NCBI GenBank assembly: GCA_913056125.1
Contig: CAJXNC010000011.1
Location: 1 to 64,000, forward strand
Direction: 5' to 3'
DNA length: 64,000 nt
Source: an uncultured Altererythrobacter sp.
GTDB lineage: Bacteria; Pseudomonadota; Alphaproteobacteria; Sphingomonadales; Sphingomonadaceae
In this document: piece after piece, positions 25,222 to 34,163 of the stretch
Layout: the number at the start of each line of letters is the position of its first letter
Position numbering within the stretch: the stretch's first letter is position 1
The notes under the pieces: generated by a model
The model's input: only the letters and a program-made list of their open reading frames with translations
Told to the model about the DNA's origin: nothing
Database searches by the model: none
Translations under genes and position numbers: made by a program

Positions 25222-25569
25222 ATGGCAACCGCAAAAGCTCGATCTCCGCGAACACCGCGCAATTGGCCCAGATTCCTGCTCGTCGCGTTGCTGGCGGCGG
25301 GCGGCGGGGCCTGGTTCTATGGCGATGTGATCACTGGATATGCGCAGGCCGGCACCGCCTATGGTGCCAAGAACGCCTGTTCCTGCCGTTATCTGGGTGG
25401 GCGCGATCTTAATTCCTGCAAGACCGACTTCGTCCCCGGCATGGAGGCCGTCTTCTTGTCCGACGATGAAGACGAGCAGGCCGTGACCGCCTATGTCCCG
25501 CTTGTCTCGAGCAACAGGGCACAGTTCCGCGAGGGTTATGGCTGCGTGCTGGAGCCGTGGGACGGCTAG
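25222..25569 (+). CDS. small anchored Cys-rich protein of unknown function
   Basis: A 115-residue protein with one N-terminal membrane segment (about residues 17-33) after a basic leader, then a periplasmic domain with four cysteines (53, 55, 66, 108). The conserved-looking core is CSCRYLGGRDLNSC, then GYGCVLEPW near the end. I do not recognise a family. The upstream start lies only 32 bp from that of the divergent serine hydrolase. Its role may be tied to that enzyme, but only proximity supports this. Confidence 0.65.
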   Translation: MATAKARSPRTPRNWPRFLLVALLAAGGGAWFYGDVITGYAQAGTAYGAKNACSCRYLGGRDLNSCKTDFVPGMEAVFLSDDEDEQAVTAYVPLVSSNRAQFREGYGCVLEPWDG

Positions 25570-25573
25570 GAAT

Positions 25574-26725
25574 TCAGGCTCGCTCGGTGCTGGCGATCCA
25601 GCCGCCGCCGACCACACGCTCTCCATGGTAGATAACCGCAGCCTGCCCCGGCGCCACGCCATATTCGGGCGTAGCGAAGCGGATCGTGCAGCTCGCGCCG
25701 CCGCCAATCTCACCCTCAACCGTCACCGGCACGGGCTTTGACAACGAGCGGACCTTGGCGCTGAGGCCTTCCGACGGCAGCGGGCCTATCCGGTTGGTCT
25801 CGATAATTCGGGCAGCGCCCGTCGCCAGCATGGTCCGCGGGCCGACACGCACTTCGGCACTCTCGGCATCGAGCTCCACCACATAGACAGGCTCGGGCAG
25901 GCCGCCGATTTCGAGACCGCGGCGTTGGCCAACGGTGAAATGCACGATGCCCTGGTGCTCGCCCAGAACCTCGCCGGTTTCTGCATGGACGATCTTGCCG
26001 GGGCGGATTCCCTCGGGCCGCATCTTGCGGACAATTCCGGCATAGTCGCCATCGGGCACGAAGCAGATATCCTGGCTGTCGGGCTTCGCCGCTACGACCA
26101 GGCCGAATTGTTCGGCGATCCGGCGGACTTCCTGCTTGGGCAGGCCGCCCAGCGGAAAGCGCAGGAACTCCAGCTGCTCCTTGGTCGTCGCATAGAGGAA
26201 GTAGGACTGGTCGCGTGCCGGATCGAGTGCCCGGTGCAGTTCCGCGCCTTCATCTGTCTCGATACGGCGGACATAGTGACCGGTGGCGAGGCAATCGGCG
26301 CCAAGCTCCTTTGCCATGCGCAGGAGGTCGGTGAATTTGGGCCCCATATTGCAGCGGATGCAGGGGATCGGCGTACGTCCGGCGAGATATTCGTCGGCGA
26401 ATGTCTCGACGACTTCCTCGCGGAAGCTGCTCTCATGGTCGAAGACGTAATGGGCGATGCCGAGCCGGTCAGCCACTTGCTGGGCATCGCGGATATCGTC
26501 GCCCGCGCAGCAGGCGCCCTTGCGGCCGGTCGCTGCGCCATAGTCGTAAAGCTGCAGCGTGATGCCGATCACCTCAGCGCCGCTGGCGGCGGCAAGGGCC
26601 GCTACGACAGAGCTGTCCACCCCGCCCGACATCGCCACCACGATCCGGCATTCGGATGCGGGCTTGGGGAGGTCGAACAGGGCGGCGGCGTTAACCGCAT
26701 TGTCGAGAAAGGCAGGCGCATTCAT
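25574..26725 (-). CDS. mnmA: tRNA-specific 2-thiouridylase
   Basis: A 383-residue enzyme that thiolates U34 of tRNA-Lys, -Glu and -Gln. ATP pyrophosphatase loop SGGVDSS at residues 33-39, catalytic C125 in [10 protein letters not shown], and C221 in [11 protein letters not shown]. The N-terminal 20 residues extend beyond the core, as in other alphaproteobacterial MnmA. It stands alone, convergent with the small protein gene by a 4-bp gap and divergent from the sciP operon. Confidence 0.96.
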   Translation of the reverse strand: MNAPAFLDNAVNAAALFDLPKPASECRIVVAMSGGVDSSVVAALAAASGAEVIGITLQLYDYGAATGRKGACCAGDDIRDAQQVADRLGIAHYVFDHESSFREEVVETFADEYLAGRTPIPCIRCNMGPKFTDLLRMAKELGADCLATGHYVRRIETDEGAELHRALDPARDQSYFLYATTKEQLEFLRFPLGGLPKQEVRRIAEQFGLVVAAKPDSQDICFVPDGDYAGIVRKMRPEGIRPGKIVHAETGEVLGEHQGIVHFTVGQRRGLEIGGLPEPVYVVELDAESAEVRVGPRTMLATGAARIIETNRIGPLPSEGLSAKVRSLSKPVPVTVEGEIGGGASCTIRFATPEYGVAPGQAAVIYHGERVVGGGWIASTERA

Positions 26726-26778
26726 TGGGCGCGCCCATACACCCCAAGGGCGGCCACGCCAAATACCGGATTGCGTTG

Positions 26779-26793
26779 CTAACTTGCGGTTAA
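26779..26793 (+). promoter_or_regulatory. CtrA-like binding box upstream of the sciP operon
   Basis: CTAA, seven bases, TTAA: one mismatch from the CtrA consensus TTAA-N7-TTAA. It lies 36 bp before the start of the gene ahead of sciP and 54 bp from the mnmA start. In Caulobacter sciP is itself CtrA-controlled. Recognised by eye only. Confidence 0.5.
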
Positions 26794-26828
26794 GGGCCGC
26801 TTTACCCGATCTTGACTGTTACAGGTTT

Positions 26829-27143
26829 ATGGCACGCTTCATGTTCGAGGCGAATCCTCCCAAGGCCTTCCACGGCAACGAATCCGGCAAAGCGGGCGAA
26901 CTGCGTCCGCTGACCTGGAGCGATCTTCGCGCCCGCCTGGAAGCGGCGCGCGATCTTCGTGCTGCCATGTTGGCCGATGCCGAGGATGCCCACGCAAGTT
27001 TCGACGCCCACTTTGCGCGCCAGCTTACCGACCGCGCAAATGGTAAAGATGCTGTTTACCCTGATGATTTAGCCAATGGCAAAGGGCCGTCGGCCATGAG
27101 TGCGTTTGACGATAGCGGCACTGGCAGCGACCCGAGGAAGTAA
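26829..27143 (+). CDS. conserved hypothetical protein upstream of sciP
   Basis: A 104-residue, soluble, Ala/Asp-rich protein. The N-terminal two-thirds (RPLTWSDLRARLEAARDLRAA) look like an amphipathic helix pair; the C-terminal part is acidic and low in complexity. No cysteines or membrane segment, and no family I can name. Its stop codon directly abuts the sciP start (TAAATG), so the two are co-transcribed and probably translationally coupled. Confidence 0.7.
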   Translation: MARFMFEANPPKAFHGNESGKAGELRPLTWSDLRARLEAARDLRAAMLADAEDAHASFDAHFARQLTDRANGKDAVYPDDLANGKGPSAMSAFDDSGTGSDPRK

Positions 27144-27443
27144 ATGATCGAGAACCAGAAAATCCGTCCTGCACAGGTAATCGGCCCCCTTGGGGAGCCG
27201 CTGACGATTGACGACCTGCCTTCGCCCAGCACGAAGCGTTGGGTCGTGCGCCGCAAGGCCGAAGTGGTAGCGGCGGTCAATGGCGGCCTGCTGACGATCG
27301 ACGAAGTGCTCGAGCGCTACAACCTTACCCTCGAGGAGTTTGCCAGCTGGCAGCGCGCGGTCGACCGTTCGGGGATGCAGGGCCTGCGCGTGACGCGTAT
27401 CCAGCATTATCGCGATCTCTACGAGCGCCAGCTCAAATATTGA
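27144..27443 (+). CDS. sciP: CtrA inhibitor SciP (DUF1153)
   Basis: A 99-residue helix-turn-helix protein. In Caulobacter SciP binds CtrA and blocks its recruitment of RNA polymerase in G1 cells. The DUF1153 signature is clear: WVVRRKAEVVAAVNGGLL, YNLTLEEFASWQRAV, and a C-terminal RIQHYRDLYERQLKY. Length matches the family (about 90-100). The ATG follows immediately on the upstream stop. With trcR at 3825 this gives two regulators of the CtrA circuit in the window. Confidence 0.93.
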   Translation: MIENQKIRPAQVIGPLGEPLTIDDLPSPSTKRWVVRRKAEVVAAVNGGLLTIDEVLERYNLTLEEFASWQRAVDRSGMQGLRVTRIQHYRDLYERQLKY

Positions 27444-27617
27444 ATCAGGGCCGGGGCTGAAGCGCCCCGCCTGTGACATCCAACTCCCCTGATTCGACTC
27501 CTGTGCCCGCAAAGGGCATGTTCGAGCTTGCGCCGCTTGCCTTGCAGTCGGAACGCATGGCCCAACCCGGCATTGAAGAACCGGAACGGGCAGCCGTACA
27601 ATCAGGAGGAAAACGAA

Positions 27618-27884
27618 ATGGGTTGGATAATCGCACTTATCGTTGGCGGTGTTGCCGGCTGGCTGGCCAGCATGGTGATGAACCGCGATGCGTCGATGGG
27701 CATCTTCTGGAATATCGTGGTCGGCTGCATCGGCTCGCTGGTCGGCAATGCCATTATGGGCCCGCTTTTCGGAGTGGTCGGAAGCGTGCAGGAATTCTCG
27801 ATCACCGGGCTCATTGTCGCGGTTGTCGGTGCTGTCGTGCTGCTTGGCGTGATGAACCTGATCCAGCGCGGCAGGGTGCGCTGA
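27618..27884 (+). CDS. GlsB/YeaQ/YmgE family membrane protein
   Basis: An 88-residue protein with three predicted membrane helices and glycine-rich packing motifs (VGGVAGWLAS, NIVVGCIGSLVGNAIMGPLFG). Family members are transglycosylase-associated or stress-response proteins of unknown mechanism. The start at 27618 has AGGAGGAAAA upstream. It is closed by the terminator at 27923-27954, so it is a short transcript after sciP. Confidence 0.9.
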   Translation: MGWIIALIVGGVAGWLASMVMNRDASMGIFWNIVVGCIGSLVGNAIMGPLFGVVGSVQEFSITGLIVAVVGAVVLLGVMNLIQRGRVR

Positions 27885-27922
27885 GAAGCGACCTTCGACA
27901 AATTGTTACAAATGGCACCAAG

Positions 27923-27954
27923 GGGCTGGAAACCGCGTGTTTCCGGCCCTTTTT
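27923..27954 (+). terminator. intrinsic terminator after the GlsB-like gene
   Basis: An 11-pair stem (one G-U pair) with a CGCGT loop is followed by TTTTT. It lies 38 bp after the GlsB-like stop and before the RND adaptor leader. Confidence 0.9.
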
Positions 27955-28128
27955 GCTTGCGGGGCCATCGAATTTGATCGTTTGACATCCGGCCTTGGCA
28001 GATGGCTGCGTTGCGGGCATGGCATCATGGGTATATGGGCCATGCGTTACGGTAAATGGCCCCTGTCGCGCGCTTCAAGCGCACTTGGTATGGGCTCTCC
28101 GGGCCAAAGCTAGAGGCTGAAACCGCGA

Positions 28129-29325
28129 ATGAATTACGAAACGCGAGTCGATCTGACCGATGATGCGAGCCATGGCGTGACGCTTGAAGGCGTGGATGAC
28201 GAGTCGCGCGCGCAGCGCAAGCGGCGCTTGCAGATCGCCGCCGCCGTGGTGGTTGCCGCAATCATTATTGTCGCGCTCATGCTGTCGGGCGGAGAGGCGG
28301 AGCAGCCCTTTGCCCCCGAAGAGGATTTGACGACGCCTGCTGTCACGGTCGTATCGCCGGGCGCGGGCACCTATGCCGGCATGATCAATGTCACCGGCAC
28401 GCTTGCTCCCCGCCGCGAAATGCCCGTGGGCGTCGTCGGTGAAGGTGGACGCGTGGTTTCGGTCCCGGTCGAGGCCGGCGACTGGGTGCAGGCCGGTCAG
28501 GTCCTCGCCGTGATCGACCGCTCGGTGCAGAATGAGCAAACTGCCAGCGCCGAGGCGCAGGTGCAGGTCGCCCGCGCCGATGCGGAGTTGGCGCAGGCCA
28601 ATCTCGATCGCGCCTTGCAGCTGGTGGAGCGCGGCTTTGTCAGCCAGGCCGATATCGATCGCCTGACCGCGACGCATGATGCCGCCGTGGCGCGCGTGCG
28701 CGTAGCCGAAGCGCAATATGCCGAACGCCAGGCGCGCAATGCCCAGCTCAACATTGTCGCTCCTGCCGCAGGCCTGGTGCTGACCCGCAATGTCGAACCC
28801 GGACAGGTCGTCGGCGGTGGATCGGGCGTGCTGTTTTCGGTCGCCCGCGGCGGCGAGATGGAATTGCTTGCTCGCTTGGGCGAAACCGAGCTGAGCCTCG
28901 TGCCCGTTGGTGCCAACGGCGCCGTGACCCCGGTCGGCTCGGACGAGACCTTCACCTGCACGGTCTGGCAGAAGAGCCCGGTGATCGACGAAATGACTCG
29001 CCAGGGAACTGCGCGCTGCGCCATGCCTTATAATGCGGCGCTGCGTCCGGGCGGTTTCGCCTCGATCGAGATCAACAGCGGCGCGGTTGTTGCTCCGCGC
29101 CTGCCTGAAAGTGCGATCATGTCGGATACCAGGGGCAGCTATGTCTATATTGCCAATGCCGAGGACCGCGTCGAACGTCGCGATGTCGAACTGGGCATGA
29201 TCAGCGATGACGGTATCACCATCGCCTCGGGCCTCGACGGTAGCGAGCGGATCGTACTGCGGGCCGGCGGCTTCCTGACCGAGGGTGAGGCCATCCGCCC
29301 GGTCCTGGAAGAAGCCGCGGGCTGA
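28129..29325 (+). CDS. RND efflux periplasmic adaptor subunit (MFP)
   Basis: A 398-residue membrane fusion protein. One N-terminal membrane helix (about residues 35-53), then a lipoyl-like half (VPVEAGDWVQAGQVLAVID), a coiled-coil hairpin (ASAEAQVQVARADAEL, ARVRVAEAQYAERQA), the second lipoyl half (IVAPAAGLVLTRNVEPGQ), and beta-barrel domains. It links the inner-membrane permease to an outer-membrane channel. No signal peptidase site is obvious, so it is membrane-anchored. The permease starts 10 bp after it; no TolC-type channel gene is present, so the channel is probably encoded elsewhere. Confidence 0.92.
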   Translation: MNYETRVDLTDDASHGVTLEGVDDESRAQRKRRLQIAAAVVVAAIIIVALMLSGGEAEQPFAPEEDLTTPAVTVVSPGAGTYAGMINVTGTLAPRREMPVGVVGEGGRVVSVPVEAGDWVQAGQVLAVIDRSVQNEQTASAEAQVQVARADAELAQANLDRALQLVERGFVSQADIDRLTATHDAAVARVRVAEAQYAERQARNAQLNIVAPAAGLVLTRNVEPGQVVGGGSGVLFSVARGGEMELLARLGETELSLVPVGANGAVTPVGSDETFTCTVWQKSPVIDEMTRQGTARCAMPYNAALRPGGFASIEINSGAVVAPRLPESAIMSDTRGSYVYIANAEDRVERRDVELGMISDDGITIASGLDGSERIVLRAGGFLTEGEAIRPVLEEAAG

Positions 29326-29335
29326 GTCTCAGAGA

Positions 29336-32300
29336 ATGAACTTCCGCAACATTTCCGCATGGTCGATCCGTAACCCGGTCGTCCCGATCCTGGCATTCAT
29401 CGGCCTGATGATTGCCGGCCTCATGGCTTTCCAGGACATGGATATCCAGGATCGCCCGGACATCGAATTCCCGGTCGTGATCGTCAGCATCTCGCAGCCT
29501 GGCGCTGCGCCCCCGGAAGTCGAGAACCAGATCACCCAGCGCGTCGAGGCGGCGGTCCAGACGATCGACGGTATCGAGAATGTCAGCTCGACCGCGTCGG
29601 AAGGCAATTCCAACACGCAGATCGAATTCGCCCTCGGCACCGATATCGATTCGGTGCTCAACGAGGTTAAGAGCGAGATCGACAATATTCGCGGCGAGTT
29701 GCCAGATGGCATTCTCGAACCGCGCGTGGTGAAGCAGCAGACCAGCTCGCAGCCGATCGTTTCTTTCGGCGTCACCGCTCAGGACATGACGCTTGAGGAA
29801 CTCAGCTGGTTCATCGACGATACGATCACCAAGGCCCTGCTGACCGTGCCCGGGCTGGCAGAAGTCCAGCGCAGCGGCGGCGTCGATCGCGAAATCCTCG
29901 TCATCCTCGACCCGGCAAAGATGCAGGCGCTCGGCGTCACCGCCAGCCAGGTCAATAATGCGCTGCGCCAGCTCAACCTCAATGCCGCAGGCGGGCAGGC
30001 GGAAATTGCCGGTTCGCGCCAGTCGGTGCGCGTGCTGGGGAATGCAGGTTCGGCCTACGAGCTTTCGCAGACGCAGATCTCGCTCGGCGCCGGGCGAACG
30101 GTCAAGCTGTCCGATGTCGGCCGCGTGCAGGATTCCTACGGCGAGATTAGCACCACCGCCAAGGTAGATGGCAAGCAGGTCGTCACCTTCTCGATCACGC
30201 GCGCGCGTGGCGAAAGCGATGTGCGCGTCTATGACGAGGCGATCGAGGTATTGCACCAACTCGAAGAGCAGAATCCGGGCGTCACCTTCACCCGCCTGTT
30301 CACCGAAGTCGACTATACGCGCGAGCAATATGAAAGCTCGATGGCGCTGCTGATCGAAGGCGCGCTGCTTGCCGTCGTAGTGGTGTTCCTGTTCCTGCGA
30401 GACTGGCGCGCGACCATCATTGCCGCGCTGGCCATCCCGCTTTCGGCCATCCCGACCTTCTATTTCATGGAGCTGCTGGGCTTCTCGCTCAACACGCTCT
30501 CCTTGCTCGCACTCGGATTGGTGGCGGGTGTCCTTGTCGACGATGCCATTGTCGAGATCGAGAATATCGTGCGCCATATGCGCATGGGCAAAAGCGCCTA
30601 CCAGGCAAGTATCGATGCGGCGGACGAGATCGGCCTGGCCGTGGTCGCAACTACTTTCTGTATCGTGGCCGTATTCCTGCCCGTCGGCATGATGCCTGGT
30701 GTTTCGGGTCAGTTCTTCAAGAATTTCGGCCTGACAGTGGTCGTCTCGGTGCTGATGTCGCTAGCCGTGGCGCGCATGATAACGCCCATGATCGCGGCCT
30801 ATTTCCTCAAGGCCAAGGGTCAGTCCGCCCATGGCGAAGGCCGCGCGATGGACCTGTACATGAAGGTGCTGCACTGGTCGCTCGACCAGACCGGCTATCG
30901 CAAGCGACTCGCGGAAATCGGTCGTGCGCCCTATCGTTGGCACTATGGCCTGATCGGCACGCCGCTGTTCATCCTGATCGGTATTGCCGCGATCATCGGC
31001 GCCGGTGCCGTCTTCTACCTCCTGTTCTCGACCCCGGCTTCGGCGATCATCGACCTCGATTTCTGGAAAAGCCTGTTCACGATCCTGCCCGATTTCCTGG
31101 CGCAGGCGCTGGCGGCCCTCATCACTTTCGCGATGATGGCGCTGGTCGTGGTGGCTGCCGGCGTTGCCGCATGGCTGACCGCGCTCCTGCTTAAATTGCC
31201 GCTCACGATCATTACGGGCATCCTGGGATCGAATTTCCGGAACTGGTTCCTCAACCGCATGGCGCGAATCCGCATCCGGTTCCTCGATCACCGCGTGTGG
31301 ATGGTGTTCCTCGGCGTCGCTTCGCTTTGCCTGACGGTCATGTTCGGCATGGGCGTGCCGCAGCAATTCTTCCCCGACAGCGACAGCGATTTCTCGCGCA
31401 TCAGCATCTCCATGGTGCCCGGCACCACGCTGCAGCAGACCGAGCGCGTGGTCGATGCGGTCGCCGAACGTCTGAGCGAAGAGCAGGAAGTGGAGCTTGC
31501 ACTTGGCATTTCGCGCGAAGGTTCGGGCCAGATCAGTCTGGTCTTGCGAGAAGACCGCGTTCGCGACAGCCTGCAATTCGAGCAGGAGATGACGCCTGTC
31601 CTGCAGAGCTTCCCCGACGCCCGGATCAACTTCCAGAACCAGCAGGGCGGCGGCGGCGGCGGCACGGGCCGCGCCATCACCGTGATGCTCTCGGGTTCGG
31701 ATCCGCAGAAGCTCAACGAGGCCGCGCAGGTGCTGGTCGAGCAAATGGCGGATGTCGAAGGTGCAGTGGCTCCGCGCATCGATTACGACCTGCAACGCCC
31801 GGAGCTTATCATCGTCCCGCGTGAGGACCTTGCCGCAAGCCTCGGCGTGACTACGCAGGCGCTGAGCCAGGCTATCCGCATCGCCACGCTTGGCGATATC
31901 GACCAGAATGCTGCCAAGTTCTCGCTGTCAGACCGTCAGATTCCGATCCGCGTACGCCTTGCCGAAGATGATCGCCGCAACGTCGCCACGATCAACAACC
32001 TACCCGTGCCGACGGCATCAGGCGGCTCGGTCCCGTTGAGCCGCGTGGCCGACATCTCCTTCGGCATGGGTCCCGCATCGATCGAGCGCTACAACCAGAA
32101 TCGCCGTGTCTTCATCGGCGTGGATGTCGCGGCGGACGTGGCGCGCGGCGATGTCTACAGCGCGATCCAGGCCCTGCCGATCATGCGCAACTTGCCAACC
32201 GGCGTAAGCAGCGAGCCCGTCGGTTCGGACCAGTGGCAGAGCGAACTGGCAGACAGTTTCGTGATTGCCGTGGTAACCGGCCTGTTCCTCGTCTTCGCGG

Positions 32301-32830
32301 TGCTGGTGCTGCTTTATCGCAGGCTGGTTTCCCCGCTCGTCAACATGGGTTCGCTTTTCCTCGCCCCGCTGGGTGGTCTGGCGCTGATCTGGGCGGTTGG
32401 CCAGCCGTTGTCGCTGCCGGTCTTTATCGGCGTGCTGATGCTGCTGGGCATTGTTGCCAAGAATTCGATCCTGTTGATCGACTTTGCGATCGAGGAGATG
32501 GAGGCAGGCAAGTCCAAGTTCGAGGCGATTATCGAGGCCGGCCACAAACGTGCCCAACCGATCGTCATGACCACGGTCGCCATGACGGCCGGCATGGTTC
32601 CGACCGCGCTCTCGCTTTCGGGTGACAGCGCCTGGCGTGCACCGATGGGTACGGTGGTGATTGGCGGCCTGCTGCTCTCCACCCTGCTGACGCTGGTCAT
32701 CGTCCCTGCCGGGTTCAGCCTGGCGGATGGCCTTGAAAAGCGCCTTGGCCCGTGGCTGCGCGACAATCTGCTGACCTACAAGCCGGGCGACGGTCAGTTC
32801 TCCGGACCGGAGACCGCGCCCGCCGAGTGA
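29336..32830 (+). CDS. RND efflux permease with an unusual extra membrane segment block
   Basis: An HAE1/AcrB-type proton-driven exporter of 1164 residues, about 120 longer than usual. The proton relay DD is present in TM4 (GVLVDDAIVEIENI), and the TM10 Lys lies in GIVAKNSILLIDFA. The extra length lies between TM6 and TM7: from about residue 491 to 652 where AcrB has about 40 residues. It contains at least two additional hydrophobic stretches (about 535-560 and 590-620). The porter-domain loops are normal, with a poly-Gly run near residue 770. The start is ATG 29336. It is followed 13 bp later by the DUF445 gene. Confidence 0.9.
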   Translation: MNFRNISAWSIRNPVVPILAFIGLMIAGLMAFQDMDIQDRPDIEFPVVIVSISQPGAAPPEVENQITQRVEAAVQTIDGIENVSSTASEGNSNTQIEFALGTDIDSVLNEVKSEIDNIRGELPDGILEPRVVKQQTSSQPIVSFGVTAQDMTLEELSWFIDDTITKALLTVPGLAEVQRSGGVDREILVILDPAKMQALGVTASQVNNALRQLNLNAAGGQAEIAGSRQSVRVLGNAGSAYELSQTQISLGAGRTVKLSDVGRVQDSYGEISTTAKVDGKQVVTFSITRARGESDVRVYDEAIEVLHQLEEQNPGVTFTRLFTEVDYTREQYESSMALLIEGALLAVVVVFLFLRDWRATIIAALAIPLSAIPTFYFMELLGFSLNTLSLLALGLVAGVLVDDAIVEIENIVRHMRMGKSAYQASIDAADEIGLAVVATTFCIVAVFLPVGMMPGVSGQFFKNFGLTVVVSVLMSLAVARMITPMIAAYFLKAKGQSAHGEGRAMDLYMKVLHWSLDQTGYRKRLAEIGRAPYRWHYGLIGTPLFILIGIAAIIGAGAVFYLLFSTPASAIIDLDFWKSLFTILPDFLAQALAALITFAMMALVVVAAGVAAWLTALLLKLPLTIITGILGSNFRNWFLNRMARIRIRFLDHRVWMVFLGVASLCLTVMFGMGVPQQFFPDSDSDFSRISISMVPGTTLQQTERVVDAVAERLSEEQEVELALGISREGSGQISLVLREDRVRDSLQFEQEMTPVLQSFPDARINFQNQQGGGGGGTGRAITVMLSGSDPQKLNEAAQVLVEQMADVEGAVAPRIDYDLQRPELIIVPREDLAASLGVTTQALSQAIRIATLGDIDQNAAKFSLSDRQIPIRVRLAEDDRRNVATINNLPVPTASGGSVPLSRVADISFGMGPASIERYNQNRRVFIGVDVAADVARGDVYSAIQALPIMRNLPTGVSSEPVGSDQWQSELADSFVIAVVTGLFLVFAVLVLLYRRLVSPLVNMGSLFLAPLGGLALIWAVGQPLSLPVFIGVLMLLGIVAKNSILLIDFAIEEMEAGKSKFEAIIEAGHKRAQPIVMTTVAMTAGMVPTALSLSGDSAWRAPMGTVVIGGLLLSTLLTLVIVPAGFSLADGLEKRLGPWLRDNLLTYKPGDGQFSGPETAPAE

Positions 32831-32843
32831 CGGGGCGCGTGGC

Positions 32844-34133
32844 GTGAGCGGCAAGAACCCCGTCTTCTCCACTTCGCGGCAGGTTCTGCCGCCCGACAGG
32901 GCGCGCCGCATGCGCACCACCGCCACCTTGCTGCTGGTCGCCATGGCCGGTGTGTTCGGTATCGCCCACGCCAATCTCGATGCGCATCCCGTCTGGGGTT
33001 ACGTGCATGCTTTCGCCGAGGCAGCCATGGTCGGCGGACTGGCGGACTGGTTTGCCGTAACTGCCCTGTTCCGCCATCCGCTTGGCATCCCTATCCCGCA
33101 CACGGCGATCATCCCGCAAAACAAGGATCGCATCGCCGACACGATGGCGAGTTTCCTGCGCTCCAACTTCCTGACGCCGAGCGTGGTTGCGCGGCGGCTG
33201 AAGGACATGAACATTGCCAGGAGCGCTGGTGAATTCCTGCTCCAACCGCGCGACGGGGAGGGCGATGCCGGGCGCGTAGGAGCCGGGGCTGCGGAATTGC
33301 TCGCCGAGTTGCTCGAGACTCTAGACCCCCAGCGGCTGGGCGAGCAGGTGCGCGCCGGCCTGGCGCGGCAGGTCGAACGTATCGATGTCTCGCCGCTGAT
33401 CGGCAGCATGCTCGAGGCCGCGATCGCCGATAATCGTCATCGGCCGCTGATCGACGGGTTCATCCGCTGGGCCGGACTGACGCTGGAAGACAACGAGGAG
33501 ATGGTGCGCGAGATGATTCAGGCGCGCGCAAACGCCCTGCTGCGCTGGACCGGGTTGGATGAGCGGCTGTCCAATTCCGTGCTCGACGGGCTCTACCGCC
33601 TGTTGGCAGAGATCCTTGTCGACCCCGAGCACCCGTTGCGCAACAAGGTGGAAGAAGGTCTCGCCAAGCTGGCGCAGGATTTGCAGCACGATCCCGAAAT
33701 GCGCGCCAAGGTCGAGGCGATAAAAGCGGAGCTGCTGGCCAATCCGGCAGTCGGCGCTTGGTGGATCGGCGTGTGGGAGCGCATGCGCCACGGCCTGATC
33801 GACATGGCACGAAATCCCGACGCAGCCTTGGCCGGCCAGCTAGGCAATAGCTTGCAGGAACTGGGCGAGGCGCTGCGCGACGATCCGGCGCTGCAAATGC
33901 AGGTCAACCGCTTCGCGCGACGCGCGCTGGTGGGCATTGCCCATCGCTATGGTGAGCAGATCGTCCGCCTCGTCTCCGAAACGGTCAAGCGCTGGGATGC
34001 GCGCACGATCACTGGCCGCATCGAGAGTGCGGTGGGGCGCGACCTGCAATTTATCCGCATCAACGGTACGCTTGTTGGCGGGCTGGCGGGCGTCACCATC
34101 CACGCAGTCACGCAGTTGATCGATAAATCGTGA
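32844..34133 (+). CDS. DUF445 family membrane protein
   Basis: A 429-residue protein with one or two N-terminal membrane helices (about residues 25-70), a long helical cytoplasmic or periplasmic body, and a C-terminal membrane segment (GTLVGGLAGVTIHAVTQL). The N-terminal WGYVHAFAEAAMVGGLADWF and ALFRHPLGIPIPHTAIIP are the DUF445 signature. Function unknown. The start is GTG 32844, 13 bp after the RND permease, suggesting a shared transcript. Confidence 0.88.
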   Translation: MSGKNPVFSTSRQVLPPDRARRMRTTATLLLVAMAGVFGIAHANLDAHPVWGYVHAFAEAAMVGGLADWFAVTALFRHPLGIPIPHTAIIPQNKDRIADTMASFLRSNFLTPSVVARRLKDMNIARSAGEFLLQPRDGEGDAGRVGAGAAELLAELLETLDPQRLGEQVRAGLARQVERIDVSPLIGSMLEAAIADNRHRPLIDGFIRWAGLTLEDNEEMVREMIQARANALLRWTGLDERLSNSVLDGLYRLLAEILVDPEHPLRNKVEEGLAKLAQDLQHDPEMRAKVEAIKAELLANPAVGAWWIGVWERMRHGLIDMARNPDAALAGQLGNSLQELGEALRDDPALQMQVNRFARRALVGIAHRYGEQIVRLVSETVKRWDARTITGRIESAVGRDLQFIRINGTLVGGLAGVTIHAVTQLIDKS

Positions 34134-34136
34134 GTC

Positions 34137-34157
34137 CGGGCGCCCGCAGGGCGCCCG
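34137..34157. terminator. strong hairpin without T-run between convergent genes
   Basis: A perfect nine-pair stem (CGGGCGCCC with GGGCGCCCG) and GCA loop lies between the DUF445 stop (34133) and the TonB-like stop (34164). No T-tract follows on either strand, so it may be a transcript-end stabiliser. The loop and CCCGCAGGG centre resemble the hairpin at 10187-10205 in repeat copy A. Confidence 0.5.
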
Positions 34158-34163
34158 ATCCCC

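Noticed and set aside
26690-26700. TTAAC half-site near the mnmA start as a CtrA site
   Set aside because: It lies inside the mnmA coding region and lacks a second half-site at seven bases.
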